Shown here piece after piece: positions 19,759 to 29,795 of a DNA stretch of 35,903 nucleotides. Position 1 is the stretch's first letter, and each line of letters opens with the position of its first letter. The notes below the pieces were generated by a model, which saw only the letters and a program-made list of their open reading frames with translations, was not told the origin of the DNA and searched no databases. The stretch comes from Azolla pinnata (lineage: Eukaryota > Streptophyta > Polypodiopsida > Salviniales > Salviniaceae): NCBI GenBank assembly GCA_037176905.1, contig JBBBWG010001081.1:1-35903 (forward strand), in the 5' to 3' direction. Both the position numbers and the translations under genes were made by a program.

Positions 19759-22122
19759 CTCATGTTTAGACATTATTCTTGAGTTATTTCTGGTTTCATT
19801 TATGGATCCATTTCTGGTTTATGTGATAAATGAACTGGATATCTTTTTGTAGGTGACCTTTGAGGACAAATTTGCCAGATTATATGGTACCATTCACTTC
19901 AGCAGATCTGGTTTACAAGAAACCTCAGGTTCTCTATCCTAATTTCCATGATATAATGTTTAGGTAATTGCAAGTTACTAATAAGGTTGTGATTCATTGG
20001 AATTATAGGATGGAGGCGAGCTATATTTCAGTTTGTTGAGAGCGATAGACTTCTTTGTACGGGATCTTTTCTAGTCGATCTTGAGAACACAACACGAGAA
20101 ATATTCTCGAAATATTGAGAGCTCAAGTTGGAATGCCTGCTTGGATCTGTCCAGTAGTCATTTTCAGCAATATTTCTGGGTGTGATAAGGAGATTTGGCA
20201 CTGGAATATGCAGAGTCAAGCAACATATAAATGCAAGGGTCATCAAAATGTGCAAAGCATCATCCAGAGTACCATTTTAAGAGTTGCATCATCATGGTTG
20301 CAGAAGTTGGCATTTGAAAGCAAATTAGAAGTCCAATCAATAGGAAAACTAGAAGGAATATCGATTCAGATTGGATTTAAGATGATGTATCTTGAGCATT
20401 GGAAACTTTGTTCCTTGTTTTCCAAGCCATTAGCGATTTTACAATGGTGTTACAAATGGGTCCTATAAGGGTGTCATTTCGATACAAAGTGGGAGTTTTG
20501 TAGTATGTTAAAAGCTGGTTTGGGGGAACTTGTGGGATAAATTGCAAAATGGTGGTGTTTGCCGGATTCAATTTAAGTATTCCAACATGGAGATGATTTT
20601 GTAATGTATGTGAGAAGCTGATGATAATGTGGGTGAATTGTAGGTTTGCAGAGATATGAATCCGGGATGAGCTGCAAATTGTTCTCTTCCAGAGGTGTGC
20701 TGCATCATTGTATGAACATGGATGCAACATAAACAGCTATCCCAGATCAAGTCAAGATGATTGTGCTTCTTTTTGATTCTGATTTTCGGCTGGGATCACA
20801 GCCCATGTTATATTGCTTCTAAACCAAATTGTGTTCATTTTAAAGCATTTTTCATGCTTGTAGGTAGAGACATGGAAGGACAAAATAATTTGAACATGCA
20901 AAATCTTCTTGGCAACATTCAGGACCACTTTTTTTTTCTTCATTGTGTCTCAAGGTGCAATGTTGATGGTACATAGCCATGAGAATGGATGCAAGTCTAT
21001 GCACTATACACACGAAATGCATGCAGTGCACACATTATAGATATGTGGTAGACATGTCTAATATCTTTTGGTTTACAAGTGACTCTCATGGTCTTGCCTC
21101 AACTTTCACACACCTTTGCGATTCTATGTAATAATATATTGATCACGACTTCACACATCCTCGGGATCCTCTGTAATAATATGTATTTCGATGTTGAGGC
21201 AATGCTATACACATTCATTCACTTGAATTCAACTGCATTAGAACTCACAACAATTGAATCAATAGAATTTGTGCGATAGGGACAAAATGCATACACTAAA
21301 ATAAGAATGAACTCCCCTCAAAGTGTTATGGTTGGTCATTAACATTCTTAATCATCCAAGTACCCGAATTGATTCGACTTAATTTAGCTTGATGAAAAAT
21401 AAAAAAACTACATCTTTGATTGATTTGCCATTAGGTTTTGCCTGAGTAACACATGGCACGCTTGTGGAAAAATGGTTTCACATTGTCAAACCTGCAATCT
21501 TGCTTATTTAACTTTGCAAGTCAAATCTCTATTTTCCAATTTATCACAAATTACTTTAGTAACTAATCATTCCATCAGGCATCCACAACAAACATCTCAA
21601 TGTTGAGAAAAACATCCATGTTGAAAGAGTTTTAAAGTGTCACATCTACAAATGGGTAAGAGGAACATCGAATCGTGTGCTTCAATTTCTTGGCGGGTAC
21701 TACAAATCTATCGAAAGCATGGAGGAGATTTTGAGATTTCACATAAACTTTATACTTTTGAACAGAAAACCACCGAAAAATGCCTAACAAATTTATTAAT
21801 TAGCTTTTAATGCCTACAAAAATTAACAATTACCAATTAATGCCTAGTTTTATCTTTATAAAAAATAACACCAAGCTAATTACAATTTGAAATTACTAAC
21901 TTCTGTTAATTGAATATACTAAGGGAGTCAATAAGTAAATAACATTAGGAAGTAAGAAGCAATTAGTAAATAGAAGTAAGAAGATCAAGAATCAATCAAC
22001 ATCAGAAGACATAGATCAAAGTGATTAGTAAAAAAAATAGAGAATCGATAAAGACGTTGTACACAGGGAAACAGTAAAATCAATGAACATCAAAAACAAA
22101 ACTAAATTTGTAGGCTTTAGAT
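19759..22122. other. intergenic, no gene recognised
   Basis: ORFs of 117 codons on each strand (20115-20468 plus, 20377-20730 minus) show no family motif. From about 21740 to 22100 the sequence is very AT-rich with recurring AATTAATGCC and AATTAC words. I see no transposon hallmark or RNA gene. Confidence 0.45.
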
Positions 22123-22580
22123 ATCACACTATTCAAGTGCGTTCTCCTTCATGTTATGTATCCCCACCATTTTATTAGAGGACGACGGCATTCGCATTGA
22201 CGTTTCATTTGGGTTCCAATAATATGCGCGAGTTCACGAGTTCACTGTGAAGTGAAGACAACTCTTCATGTCTTTCTTTTACACTCGCAATTACGTTGTT
22301 ACGTCGACGTAGACCTCGACGTTTGCTCTCTGCGCGACTTGGACAGGACTCGCACACGTGGAACGTGCACCGGTGGCTCGATGAGAAGCGGAAAAATGAG
22401 GAGATTCGCACATTCGCCGCAGTGTGATCTCACGAAGCCAGTGCACATAACAACCTGATCAACCAGCAGAGCTCTGCTGCGGCGGGCGAAAAACGTGTAA
22501 AGAAGGGGATGCCTCCTCTCTCGATTAACGCTCGAGTCCAGGCTTACCGAGGTAGACTCGACCGTTCCCGGAGCCTTGAG
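22123..22580 (+). repeat. duplicated unit, copy 1 (upstream of tRNA-Met)
   Basis: This GC- and CpG-rich stretch is repeated at 23161-23739 in the same orientation. Shared blocks include GCATTCGCATTGACGTTTC, the CGTCGACGTAGACCTCGACG region and the stretch ending in GGTAGACTCGAC. Copy 1 lacks about 120 bp present in copy 2 (after CCAATAAT). It carries the 101 bp (22361-22461) that fall in the assembly gap of copy 2. Confidence 0.92.
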
Positions 22581-22753
22581 AGGAGCCCGTCGCATCATCC
22601 TCCTTTGATTTTTCTCTCGTCGCCCACTACTTCGCGGCGAAGCAACGGATCGACGAAGCAGAGGTGCGTCTTGTAGCGTCCGCGGTCGACACGTACGCAT
22701 TCGGCGATCGATTCGTTTTAATAGTTCCGCTTGGATCCTCGAAACAAGCGTCG

Positions 22754-22837
22754 GGGGTGGTGGCGCAGTTGGCTAGCGCGTAGGTCTCATAGCTAGGAGG
22801 TATCCTGAGGTCGAGAGTTCGACCCTCTCTCACCCCA
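22754..22837 (+). tRNA. trnM-CAU: elongator tRNA-Met (CAU) with a 10-nt intron
   Basis: The acceptor stem GGGGTGG pairs with TCACCCC (22830-22836), followed by discriminator A. The D arm has GCGC stems, the anticodon CAT is at 22788-22790, and the T arm has GAGAG/CTCTC around TTCGACC. A 10-nt intron (22792-22801) sits one base after the anticodon, the standard eukaryotic position; plant elongator tRNA-Met genes characteristically carry such an intron. Removing it gives the usual loop CTCATAA. A CAA motif lies just upstream (22745-22747), as in many plant tRNA genes. The first downstream run of four or more T is far away (near 23028), which is unusual for Pol III termination. The gene lies between two copies of a duplicated unit. 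Confidence 0.95.
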
Positions 22838-23088
22838 CTCTGCTAGCGATTAAATTTGCTTTAACATCCGTCTCGTAGTAAAGCATCCTAGTAATGAATT
22901 TCTCCGAGAAAACCTAACCGAATTGTTCTCCGACAATCCATTTAGAGAAGCAAGCCTGCTTAGCTGTGCTCGGGTCTAGATTTCCTCCCCACTATGTGAA
23001 GCGCTCCATGCCCCACCCAACAAGTAATTTTTACTTTCGCGTCTCTCCTTAACTTCTATCTTTCTATTCTCGACCAAAACCAAGCAAT
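22838..23088. other. spacer between tRNA-Met and its degraded relative
   Basis: No gene is seen. It is part of the roughly 1-kb unit that links duplicated copies 1 and 2. Confidence 0.5.
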
Positions 23089-23124
23089 GGGGTCGGTGGC
23101 ACACAGTTGGCTGGCGCGTGGACC
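23089..23124 (+). pseudogene. degenerate 5' half of a tRNA-Met-like sequence
   Basis: The stretch starts GGGGTCGGTGGC and continues with CAGTTGGCTGGCGCG, closely following the 5' half of the intact tRNA-Met at 22754 (acceptor, box A and D arm) but with small insertions. The 3' half (anticodon onward, box B) is absent. It lies about 335 bp downstream of the intact gene and just before copy 2 of the duplicated unit. Confidence 0.65.
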
Positions 23125-23160
23125 GACAGTTTAGGTAACAAAAATTTTGCGGCCTTCCGA

Positions 23161-23739
23161 TGTGACGCTATTCAAGTGCGTGTTCGGCTTCGCGTTACGT
23201 ATCCCCACCGTTGTTGGATTAGAAGCCAACTGCATTCGCATTGACGTTTCATTTGGGTTCCAATAATGCGCACCAGAGTCCCCACAAGTATGTCGGGCAT
23301 ACGACGCTTAAAAATAGTCTCTAGCCTGCTTCTAACCTATCCCAAGTACGCAGTTCGATCACGTTTTCCCTGAATCTGATGCAAACGAAGGCGTCACGAG
23401 TTCGCCGTGGAGTGAAGACAACTCTTCATGTCTTTCTTTTACGCTCGCAATTACGTTGTTACGTCGACGTAGACCTCGACGTTTGCTCTCTGCGCGACTT
23501 GGACAGGACTCGCACACGTGNNNNNNNNNNNNNNNNNNNNNNNNNNNNNNNNNNNNNNNNNNNNNNNNNNNNNNNNNNNNNNNNNNNNNNNNNNNNNNNN
23601 NNNNNNNNNNNNNNNNNNNNACCAGCAGAGCTCTGCTGCGGCGGGCGAAAAACGTGTAAAGAAGGGGATGCCTCCTCTCTCGATTAACGCTCGAGTCAAG
23701 GCTTACCGTGGTAGACTCGACTGTTCACGAAGCCTTTAG
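23161..23739 (+). repeat. duplicated unit, copy 2 (contains assembly gap)
   Basis: This is the second copy of 22123-22580 in direct orientation. It is highly similar on both sides of a run of N (23521-23620). It stops at about 23739, where LINE sequence begins, so the unit was cut or replaced at that point before a second tRNA gene would have been reached. Confidence 0.92.
23521..23620. other. assembly gap (100 N)
   Basis: Exactly 100 N lie inside copy 2. The matching interval in copy 1 is 101 bp (22361-22461), so the true missing length may be close to this even if 100 N is a default gap size. Confidence 0.99.
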
Positions 23740-25719
23740 AATCCTTTACTCTTCGAGCCCACAAATAGTTCCTTATGAATCTATTTGTTTGATTGATGCA
23801 CGATCTTGAAAATATCGAACTGGAAGCTATATGCCACATTGATGAAAGTAGCACATAGTTGCTCAGTACTGTTGGGCCAACAAGCGAGAAATTTTTGGAA
23901 GTCCAAAATGGTTGCTTCCTTCTAATTAATAGCATTAGTGGGACCATATGTGTTTTTAGAGAACTTGGCAACCAAGGTATCTTACACCTTCACCTTGAGG
24001 GATCCACCGAAATTTGGTAGAAGTTCATCAATGGGGGCATGGTTTGCCGCTTATCCAAAACGCAACTGATTTATTGCAATTGATTAATGCTCCTAACCCT
24101 TGACAAAAGGTTTCCAAGGCCTTTTTTGTTGCGATTAGATTTTCTTGTGGTCCATCTAAATAGATTCTTGTGTTATCGGCGAATTCAACATCTAGGATTC
24201 CTTGACCATTCTTGGATATTTCCAGCTCCTTAACTTTAACATGTTCAACAGATAAATAAAGATGCAAGGCCTCAACAAAAAAGAGAAATAGGAAGGGTGC
24301 AATTGGGCCTTGACCATTCTTAGTTGGATGAGAACCTTTTGTAGTAAGGTCCAATCGACCCTATCATAAGCTTTCTCAAAGTCTTAAACCACTACTAAGT
24401 CATCTCCCTCTGTTTTTGCTATGCAACAGCTTCCCAACAGGTGAAGATGTCAAAAGTGTTTCTCTCCTTAGTAAAACCAATTTGAGATGTTGCAATAGAT
24501 CATTAAGAAAAGGTTATAGTTTGTGGGCAAGTACCTTCGTAAACATTCTATAATTTGTCACCAATACTTTGCTGCTAGCAGTCTTTAGCAAAGAAAATGT
24601 TCCCGCTATCCAGTATTTGATCAAATCCTAATTAGATGAGAAGCTTATGATTGACCTTGTCATAAGCCTTCTCAAAGTCTTACAAAAACCACTACTAAGT
24701 CATATCCCTTTGTTTTAGCTAATGCAACAACTTAACAAAAGGTGAAGATTTTGTAAAAAAATGTTTCTCTCCTTAATAAAGCCTATTTGAGATGAATGCA
24801 ATAAATCATTGAGAAAAGGTTGTAACTTGTGAGCAAGTACCTTGTAAATATTTTGTATATGGTATTTAGCACTATGATAGATCTCCATTTCCTTATTTCC
24901 TCCAAGCTACCATCACTCTTAGGAACTAGGAAAATGAGACCATTAGTGATCTCATTTGGTATGTAGCCACTATGAAATATTTCTTGTAGGCTTTCACAGA
25001 GATCCTCACCAATATGCTCCCAATAGAAGTGAAAAAATGTTGGTTTAATTCCATCTTCCCCTAGACAATTCGGCTATGGTGAAAGAGGAGCAGATTGCTT
25101 CATTCATCTCCACTGTGACTGTGTTCAGAATACAATTTAATATCCTAATCATGTTGTCCATAGAAGAAGGGCTCTCAATGCGATTGGTAAGTTCATGTTG
25201 ATATGCGACCAAAAAGCACGCTCATCATTCGGAGCATAAATGTTGAGGAGCCCTCTTTTCATCGCTTCTAAATCAACACAAATTGAGCTCATCCTTGTAT
25301 TACAACGGCTTTACTTAAGATTTGTAAATTCTAGGAGTCTTTGATGAACATACACACTCCTCAAGCCTCTCTAGGACCTAGTCCCTCAGACCAAAAAGTG
25401 TTCCCATCTTCCAGGCAGAATTTTACCATATTTAGAGATTCTAGCTGCACTAAGGCAGTGTTCTTGAAACAAAAATATATCTATATCTCCAACGAGACAT
25501 TTCTGAAGTTCCTGTTTGAATTTGCTCTTAATTTGTTTACTGTAGGATCCTCCTGAGCCTTGAAAGTTCTATGAGAGTACTTGCATTGTACTTCAATTTA
25601 TTGAGGTCATACCACATTATTGCTATTTCTTTTGAACCCTTTTGGAGTTCAAAAGAAAATCCCCTCTCTATATACATAAGGTTTGCTTCAATACTATCAA
25701 GTTTGAAGCACCTTTCCAC
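23740..25719 (-). mobile_element. decayed plant LINE (L1-type non-LTR retrotransposon)
   Basis: On the minus strand, remnants appear in the L1 ORF2 order. Endonuclease-like sequence lies at about 25719-25190; its conserved pieces are spread over three frames. The RT fingers and palm follow (about 25100-24350), including the DFEKAYDRVDW motif in the frame near 24385-24353. The rest of the palm is an open frame at 24354-24028 with APFLFLFFVEAL, and the catalytic F-A-D-D box reads F-A-D-N (24183-24172). The C-terminal region (23971-23740) contains FIRNYLWARR. Stops, frameshifts and an internal duplication make it inactive. No poly(A) tail or target-site duplication is visible; the 3' end abuts the duplicated tRNA-linked unit. 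Confidence 0.88.
24352..24860 (-). repeat. internal duplication of LINE RT segment
   Basis: A segment of about 205 bp occurs twice in direct orientation, at about 24352-24560 and 24653-24860. Both copies cover the RT fingers (ATTGAGAAAAGGTT-type and TTTCTCTCCTTA words on the plus strand) through the start of the DFEKAYD motif. They have diverged by substitutions and small indels, so the duplication, or the side-by-side insertion of two LINEs, is not recent. Confidence 0.82.
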
Positions 25720-25760
25720 TACCGCATGTCTTTGCCACCATTGTTGTTGTCATATAGACG

Positions 25761-25812
25761 GTCTGCTTTGGCCTAGTTCTGTCTACTCTTTTGTACCTGT
25801 CCATGACAATTG
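25761..25812 (+). repeat. LTR-like fragment shared with 318-372
   Basis: About 48 bp around TCTGTCTACTCTTTTGTA match the reverse complement of 318-372, with both ends diverging quickly. It is a scrap of the same repeat family as the LTR-like fragment at the start of the window. Confidence 0.6.
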
Positions 25813-27792
25813 TCTCCTTTTCTACTTGAAGATCCTGGTTCTCCTTCTTGTTATTGAATTATTGCAACTGGTTTCTCCTGTTCACATCTAGTACCTAATC
25901 TTGTAGGTACATTGTTGGATACATCAAGGAACATACGGTTCTTCCCTGAAATTATTTTCTTCATAATTCTTACTATTTTCTAAAAGATTTGTTTCCTTTA
26001 TCTGGTCCAAAGAAGTTCTCTTCTCCAGCACATTTGAGTCCTTGATGGGTTCTTTGTTTTTCCATGTTGCTCCATTCTCAATGGCATTGATAAGCGAAGT
26101 TCTGGAAACTTTGTGCCCATATTGTCCATTGAAAACTCAAGAGGTAGAACTTGAAATTGATTGTCAAAGAAAATGTTTTCAATTTGTTGTAACTATCTGT
26201 TTTTCGGTTGCTGCTTCTTCTATGTGATGGTCCATCCTTTCCCCTCTCTTAATGATAGCTTCCCTGTATCCACATAAGTTTCGACATTGCTTGCTAGGCC
26301 ACAAATCCACTTTTCATGTCGATCATGCGACGTTACTGTATATTGCGGCGAAAAGTTCACTTACGGGCAAAATGGCTTGATGGGCGCTGCTACTTCCGAA
26401 GTTTGAATTTGCTGAGAAACACAGATTGGGGTCCTAGCATGCCATAGCTAATTATCTGATCTGTCTCGAATCAAACAATGTGGTGGCCATCCCGGATGAC
26501 CTAATTCTTGGGCTTCTTTGATTCAATCTAAAGATAATGTTGCTCCCAACCTTCATGCAATGGCACATTTGAGGTGAAGCTTGATTCCAAGGTACTTGTC
26601 TTGGGCTTCTTTGATTTGATCTAAAGATGAAGTTGCTCCAACCTTCATACAACGGCACAATTGAAGTGAATTTTGATTCGAATCAGTAGCTTAAAACACT
26701 TTCGTTGGATAACCAAGGGGAATATATTCCTCCCAAGCCTTCTTTGAGTACATTTCCTTGCACCTCGATATAAATTAGTGTAGAGATATAGAACGGTCTA
26801 CGAATGAGTAATGGCTATACCTCAACATGTTGGATTGAAGGTCATAATTTGGACAAAGGCATCACAAATAGCTACAATATATGCAATAGCCACTTACCAT
26901 CAAAGTACATGATGCTACAAGTGCACCCACAATTTTGAACAATTAATTAGCTTATATTAGTTTGGGAAGCGTAATCCAATTGCAACTTCTAAAACTATTT
27001 TACAAGCATCTAGACGAATGTGAATACGGTCTGAAACTATGCTAATTAGATGGGTGTTGCTGAGCAACGTGCTTGCTATGTTGAAGAACTCGTCAAGCTA
27101 AATGGCTAGAAACAATGGAATCCGTGAACTCGGTTTGTCAAAATGTTGCATGTGAGCCAATACTAGTGCAAGCTGACAAGAAGGCATCGCAAACATAATA
27201 AATATTCCTGTTCCAACGGAACCTAAGTACAAAACTAGACTCTTGACGCACGTCGGGATGAATACAGAGGAACCAGCCAGTCGATCAGCATCCGTAGCAG
27301 CAGCAGGTGGGAATGCAGCAGGCTTTCTGTATCGTCGACGTGCTCTTTCCAATGCTGTTCGAGGCATGGCATGAAGCATGATCGATGGATGATGGTGGCA
27401 CGACGATACAAAAAGACCCTCATTACTATGACTACTCGATTCTTCTTGATTCTAATTCTTCTTCTTCTTCTTCTTCTGCTGAAGTTGCTTTCTTCTGCTG
27501 CTGCTGCTTTTGTTGCTCTTTTACTGAAGCTGCTTTCTTCTGCTTGCTTCTGTATCTAGAAAGAAGATGTTTTCTGATAATATGAGAATGCCCACGTGAA
27601 ATGAACTGTATCTCCTTCTGGTTAAAAGAAAAGGGAAGAAAGACATCTCTCTGCGCAGAAAGCATGACCTCGGCAGCGAAGACCGCCCATCGATGCAGGA
27701 ATTTCTCTGCTCCTTCTGTGCGAGATCGATCTTCTCCGTGTACATGCCCGCAGGCCCGTCCTTGGTAGCTGCTTAGCGAAGTCTGCACAGCC
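25813..27792. other. intergenic and promoter region of the CASP-like gene
   Basis: No supported gene is present. A diverged tandem pair lies at 26507-26680. Simple TTC, CTG and TGC runs (about 27454-27545) fall in the 350 bp upstream of the CASP-like ATG. A 93-codon minus-strand frame (27379-27098) starts with an Arg-rich, GC-richer stretch but has no recognisable motif and no supported partner exon. Confidence 0.45.
26507..26680. repeat. two-copy tandem repeat, about 93-bp period
   Basis: A block starting CTTGGGCTTCTTTGATT occurs at 26507 and again at 26600, and each copy stays similar for about 82 bp. Substitutions and small indels separate the copies. Confidence 0.85.
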
Positions 27793-27817
27793 ATGGGGGC
27801 TTTGGATCTTACGGCGC

Positions 27818-27855
<38 letters not shown>

Positions 27856-29382
27856 GCCGCCGCCCCTGCAATCGAGAACGACTGTGATAGCCAGAACTCT
27901 GAGCATGGAACAGAAACTGTCGTGTTGTACACCGACGAGGAATCTCCCGCCCCCTTCTCATTCCCTGTGTCTCCTGCGCAAGCGGATGTCGCAGGTTATG
28001 ATGATGCTGCTGCTGCTGCTGCTAAAGATAAAGTTAAAGATAAAGATAAAGATCAAGATCAAGATCAAGATCAAGGTCAAGATGATGATGGTCGTGGTGC
28101 TGATTCTCGCCATGCCAGACCCGCCTTGCCTTCCTTGCCTGATGCATGTGTTGATGAAAGCCATAGCCTGTCTTCAACCAACCTCCGCTCTGATGAATTC
28201 ATACAGGTAGAAACACATGGAATCCCGCCTTCTCAGATGGGCTCCGAGAGCATCGACATCGCTATCACATCCAAGGATGGCGATGATGATACCCCTGCTC
28301 CGGTCCTTGCCACTGTCAAAGCTCAGGAACCATTTCTGATTCAGAATGAAGATCAAGCTCAGGAAGGACAGGGCGAAGGTGAAGGCCAGCGCCAGGCTCA
28401 AGGTCAAGAAGTGGCTCAAACCGACGATAGGAAGATTAATACGAGCCTTTCGGTGCAATCTGGCATCCAGACATTGACGAAGACGATCAGGTCCACCGTA
28501 GAGAGTGTGTCTTTGGGTAGGGCATGGAAGTCTCAAAGATCCTTGTTTTCATCATCATCTCCACCCATGACGTTCTATGGTTCGAAGGCGAAGAGGAAGC
28601 AGGCTAGGGATGGGTATTTGCTTGTGAGGCAGAGGAGATGGGAGTGGATCGTGCGATGTGCTGCCATGCTTCTCTCCCTCATTGCCTTCTCGCTCATGCT
28701 AGCCGCTGCCCAACAACGCCAGGGCGCTGGAAGCACATTCAAGGTCAAGTTCAGCGACCTCGATGCCTACAAGTAAGATAATATGTTGTGATCTAATCAA
28801 CAATCTTACACATGTGGCTATGTATGTATGTATGTGTGTGTGTCATTTATGTATGTGGTGTGTAGATATCATTTATGTATGTCATGTACGTGTGTCATGT
28901 ATGTGTGTATGTATGTATGTATATATGTGTGTGTGTCATTTTTGTATGTATGTATGTGTGTGTATGTCATTTATGTATGTCTGTATGTCATCTATTGACT
29001 ATGCACAAATACTGCTTGTATCTTTTAATCTCTTTGCTGCAACACTCGTTTCATCCCTGTTTGGGAAAATTGATGCATGCCAATCCACCAACGAGATGTG
29101 AATGGCTTGTGTAGTGCAAAGATTTTTGAGATGCATCAGAAGGAGAACATGAAGAAGATGGATCGACTTCCTCCAAGAACCCAAAATTTGATCCTTTCTT
29201 TTGTATACCGCGCAGCTATCTGGTAGCTGTCAATGTGATCACATTCACATATTTTGTATGCCAAACAGCAGTCCTTGCTCACTTGGCCATCAAGAGCGAT
29301 TCGGCGTTGACTTACAACAAGAGATTCATAATGTATGCTGTTGATCAGGTGAGAATTTTGAATATGAGCATCTTTCATATAC

Positions 29383-29434
<52 letters not shown>

Positions 29435-29795
29435 CTGCCTCATATTTATGGCTTTGGCATCCCAGCCTAAACACATGCCATTCTATCCAGTCCACTGAAA
29501 TAGTGTGTAAAATGTTAGAAAACTTGATGAATTGGCAATTGAAAGTAGGTATGCTGTGTTTTAGGTTCTAGCATTTTTATCCTTTTCAGCAAGCTCAGCA
29601 GCGGCAACTGCTGCCCATATGTGCCGACGTGGCTTACCTAATATATGGCCACCTGCTTGTTCCACATGGAAACTATGGCTATTTTGCACAAAGGCTGACG
29701 TGGCAACAGCAATCAGCTTCTTGGCGTCATTTTGTGTTATCGGGGCAGCTCTCTTTTCCTCTCATCATTTGTCAAAGTTGGTTGAATTCATCTAA
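27793..29795 (+). CDS. CASP-like (CASPL) four-helix membrane protein with long N-terminus, 447 aa, three exons
   Basis: The exons are 27793-28772, 29216-29348 and 29565-29795 (980, 133 and 231 nt; 1344 nt total). The introns are GT-AG with matching phases. The C-terminal 165 residues form the CASP-like domain. Helix 1 (about 285-306) has the conserved Arg (R288). Helix 2 (about 328-350) starts YLVAVNVITF. Helix 3 (about 364-386) has the conserved Asp in the Y-x-x-DQ motif (D370). Helix 4 is at about 416-436. The family forms plasma-membrane scaffolds; true CASPs organise Casparian strips, while other CASPLs are less defined. The N-terminal 284 residues are low-complexity: an Ala run from CAG repeats (about 10-25), a KDKDKDQDQDQ run from hexamer repeats (78-98) and a Gln/Glu/Gly-rich part (186-209). 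This extension suggests the CASPL4-like type, but I did not fix the subgroup. The ATG has a good context (CAGCCATGG). Confidence 0.95.
28818..28990. repeat. (TATG)n/(TGTG)n simple repeat in CASPL intron 1
   Basis: Imperfect TATG and TGTG words fill about 170 bp of intron 1. The open frames across it are artefacts. Confidence 0.9.
29383..29431. repeat. (TA)n(CA)n microsatellite in CASPL intron 2
   Basis: A short TA run is followed by about 19 AC units, some 35 bases inside intron 2. Confidence 0.95.

Noticed and set aside
20377..20730. 117-codon minus-strand frame
   Set aside because: No motif is recognisable and a plus-strand frame of similar length overlaps it in part; codon content gives no support.
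27098..27379. 93-codon minus-strand frame with an Arg-rich start and a hydrophobic stretch
   Set aside because: It looked somewhat coding-like, but I found no family motif and no partner exons with good splice sites.
27432..27932. 166-codon minus-strand frame
   Set aside because: It runs antisense through the promoter and polyalanine part of the CASP-like gene and is made mostly of simple repeats.
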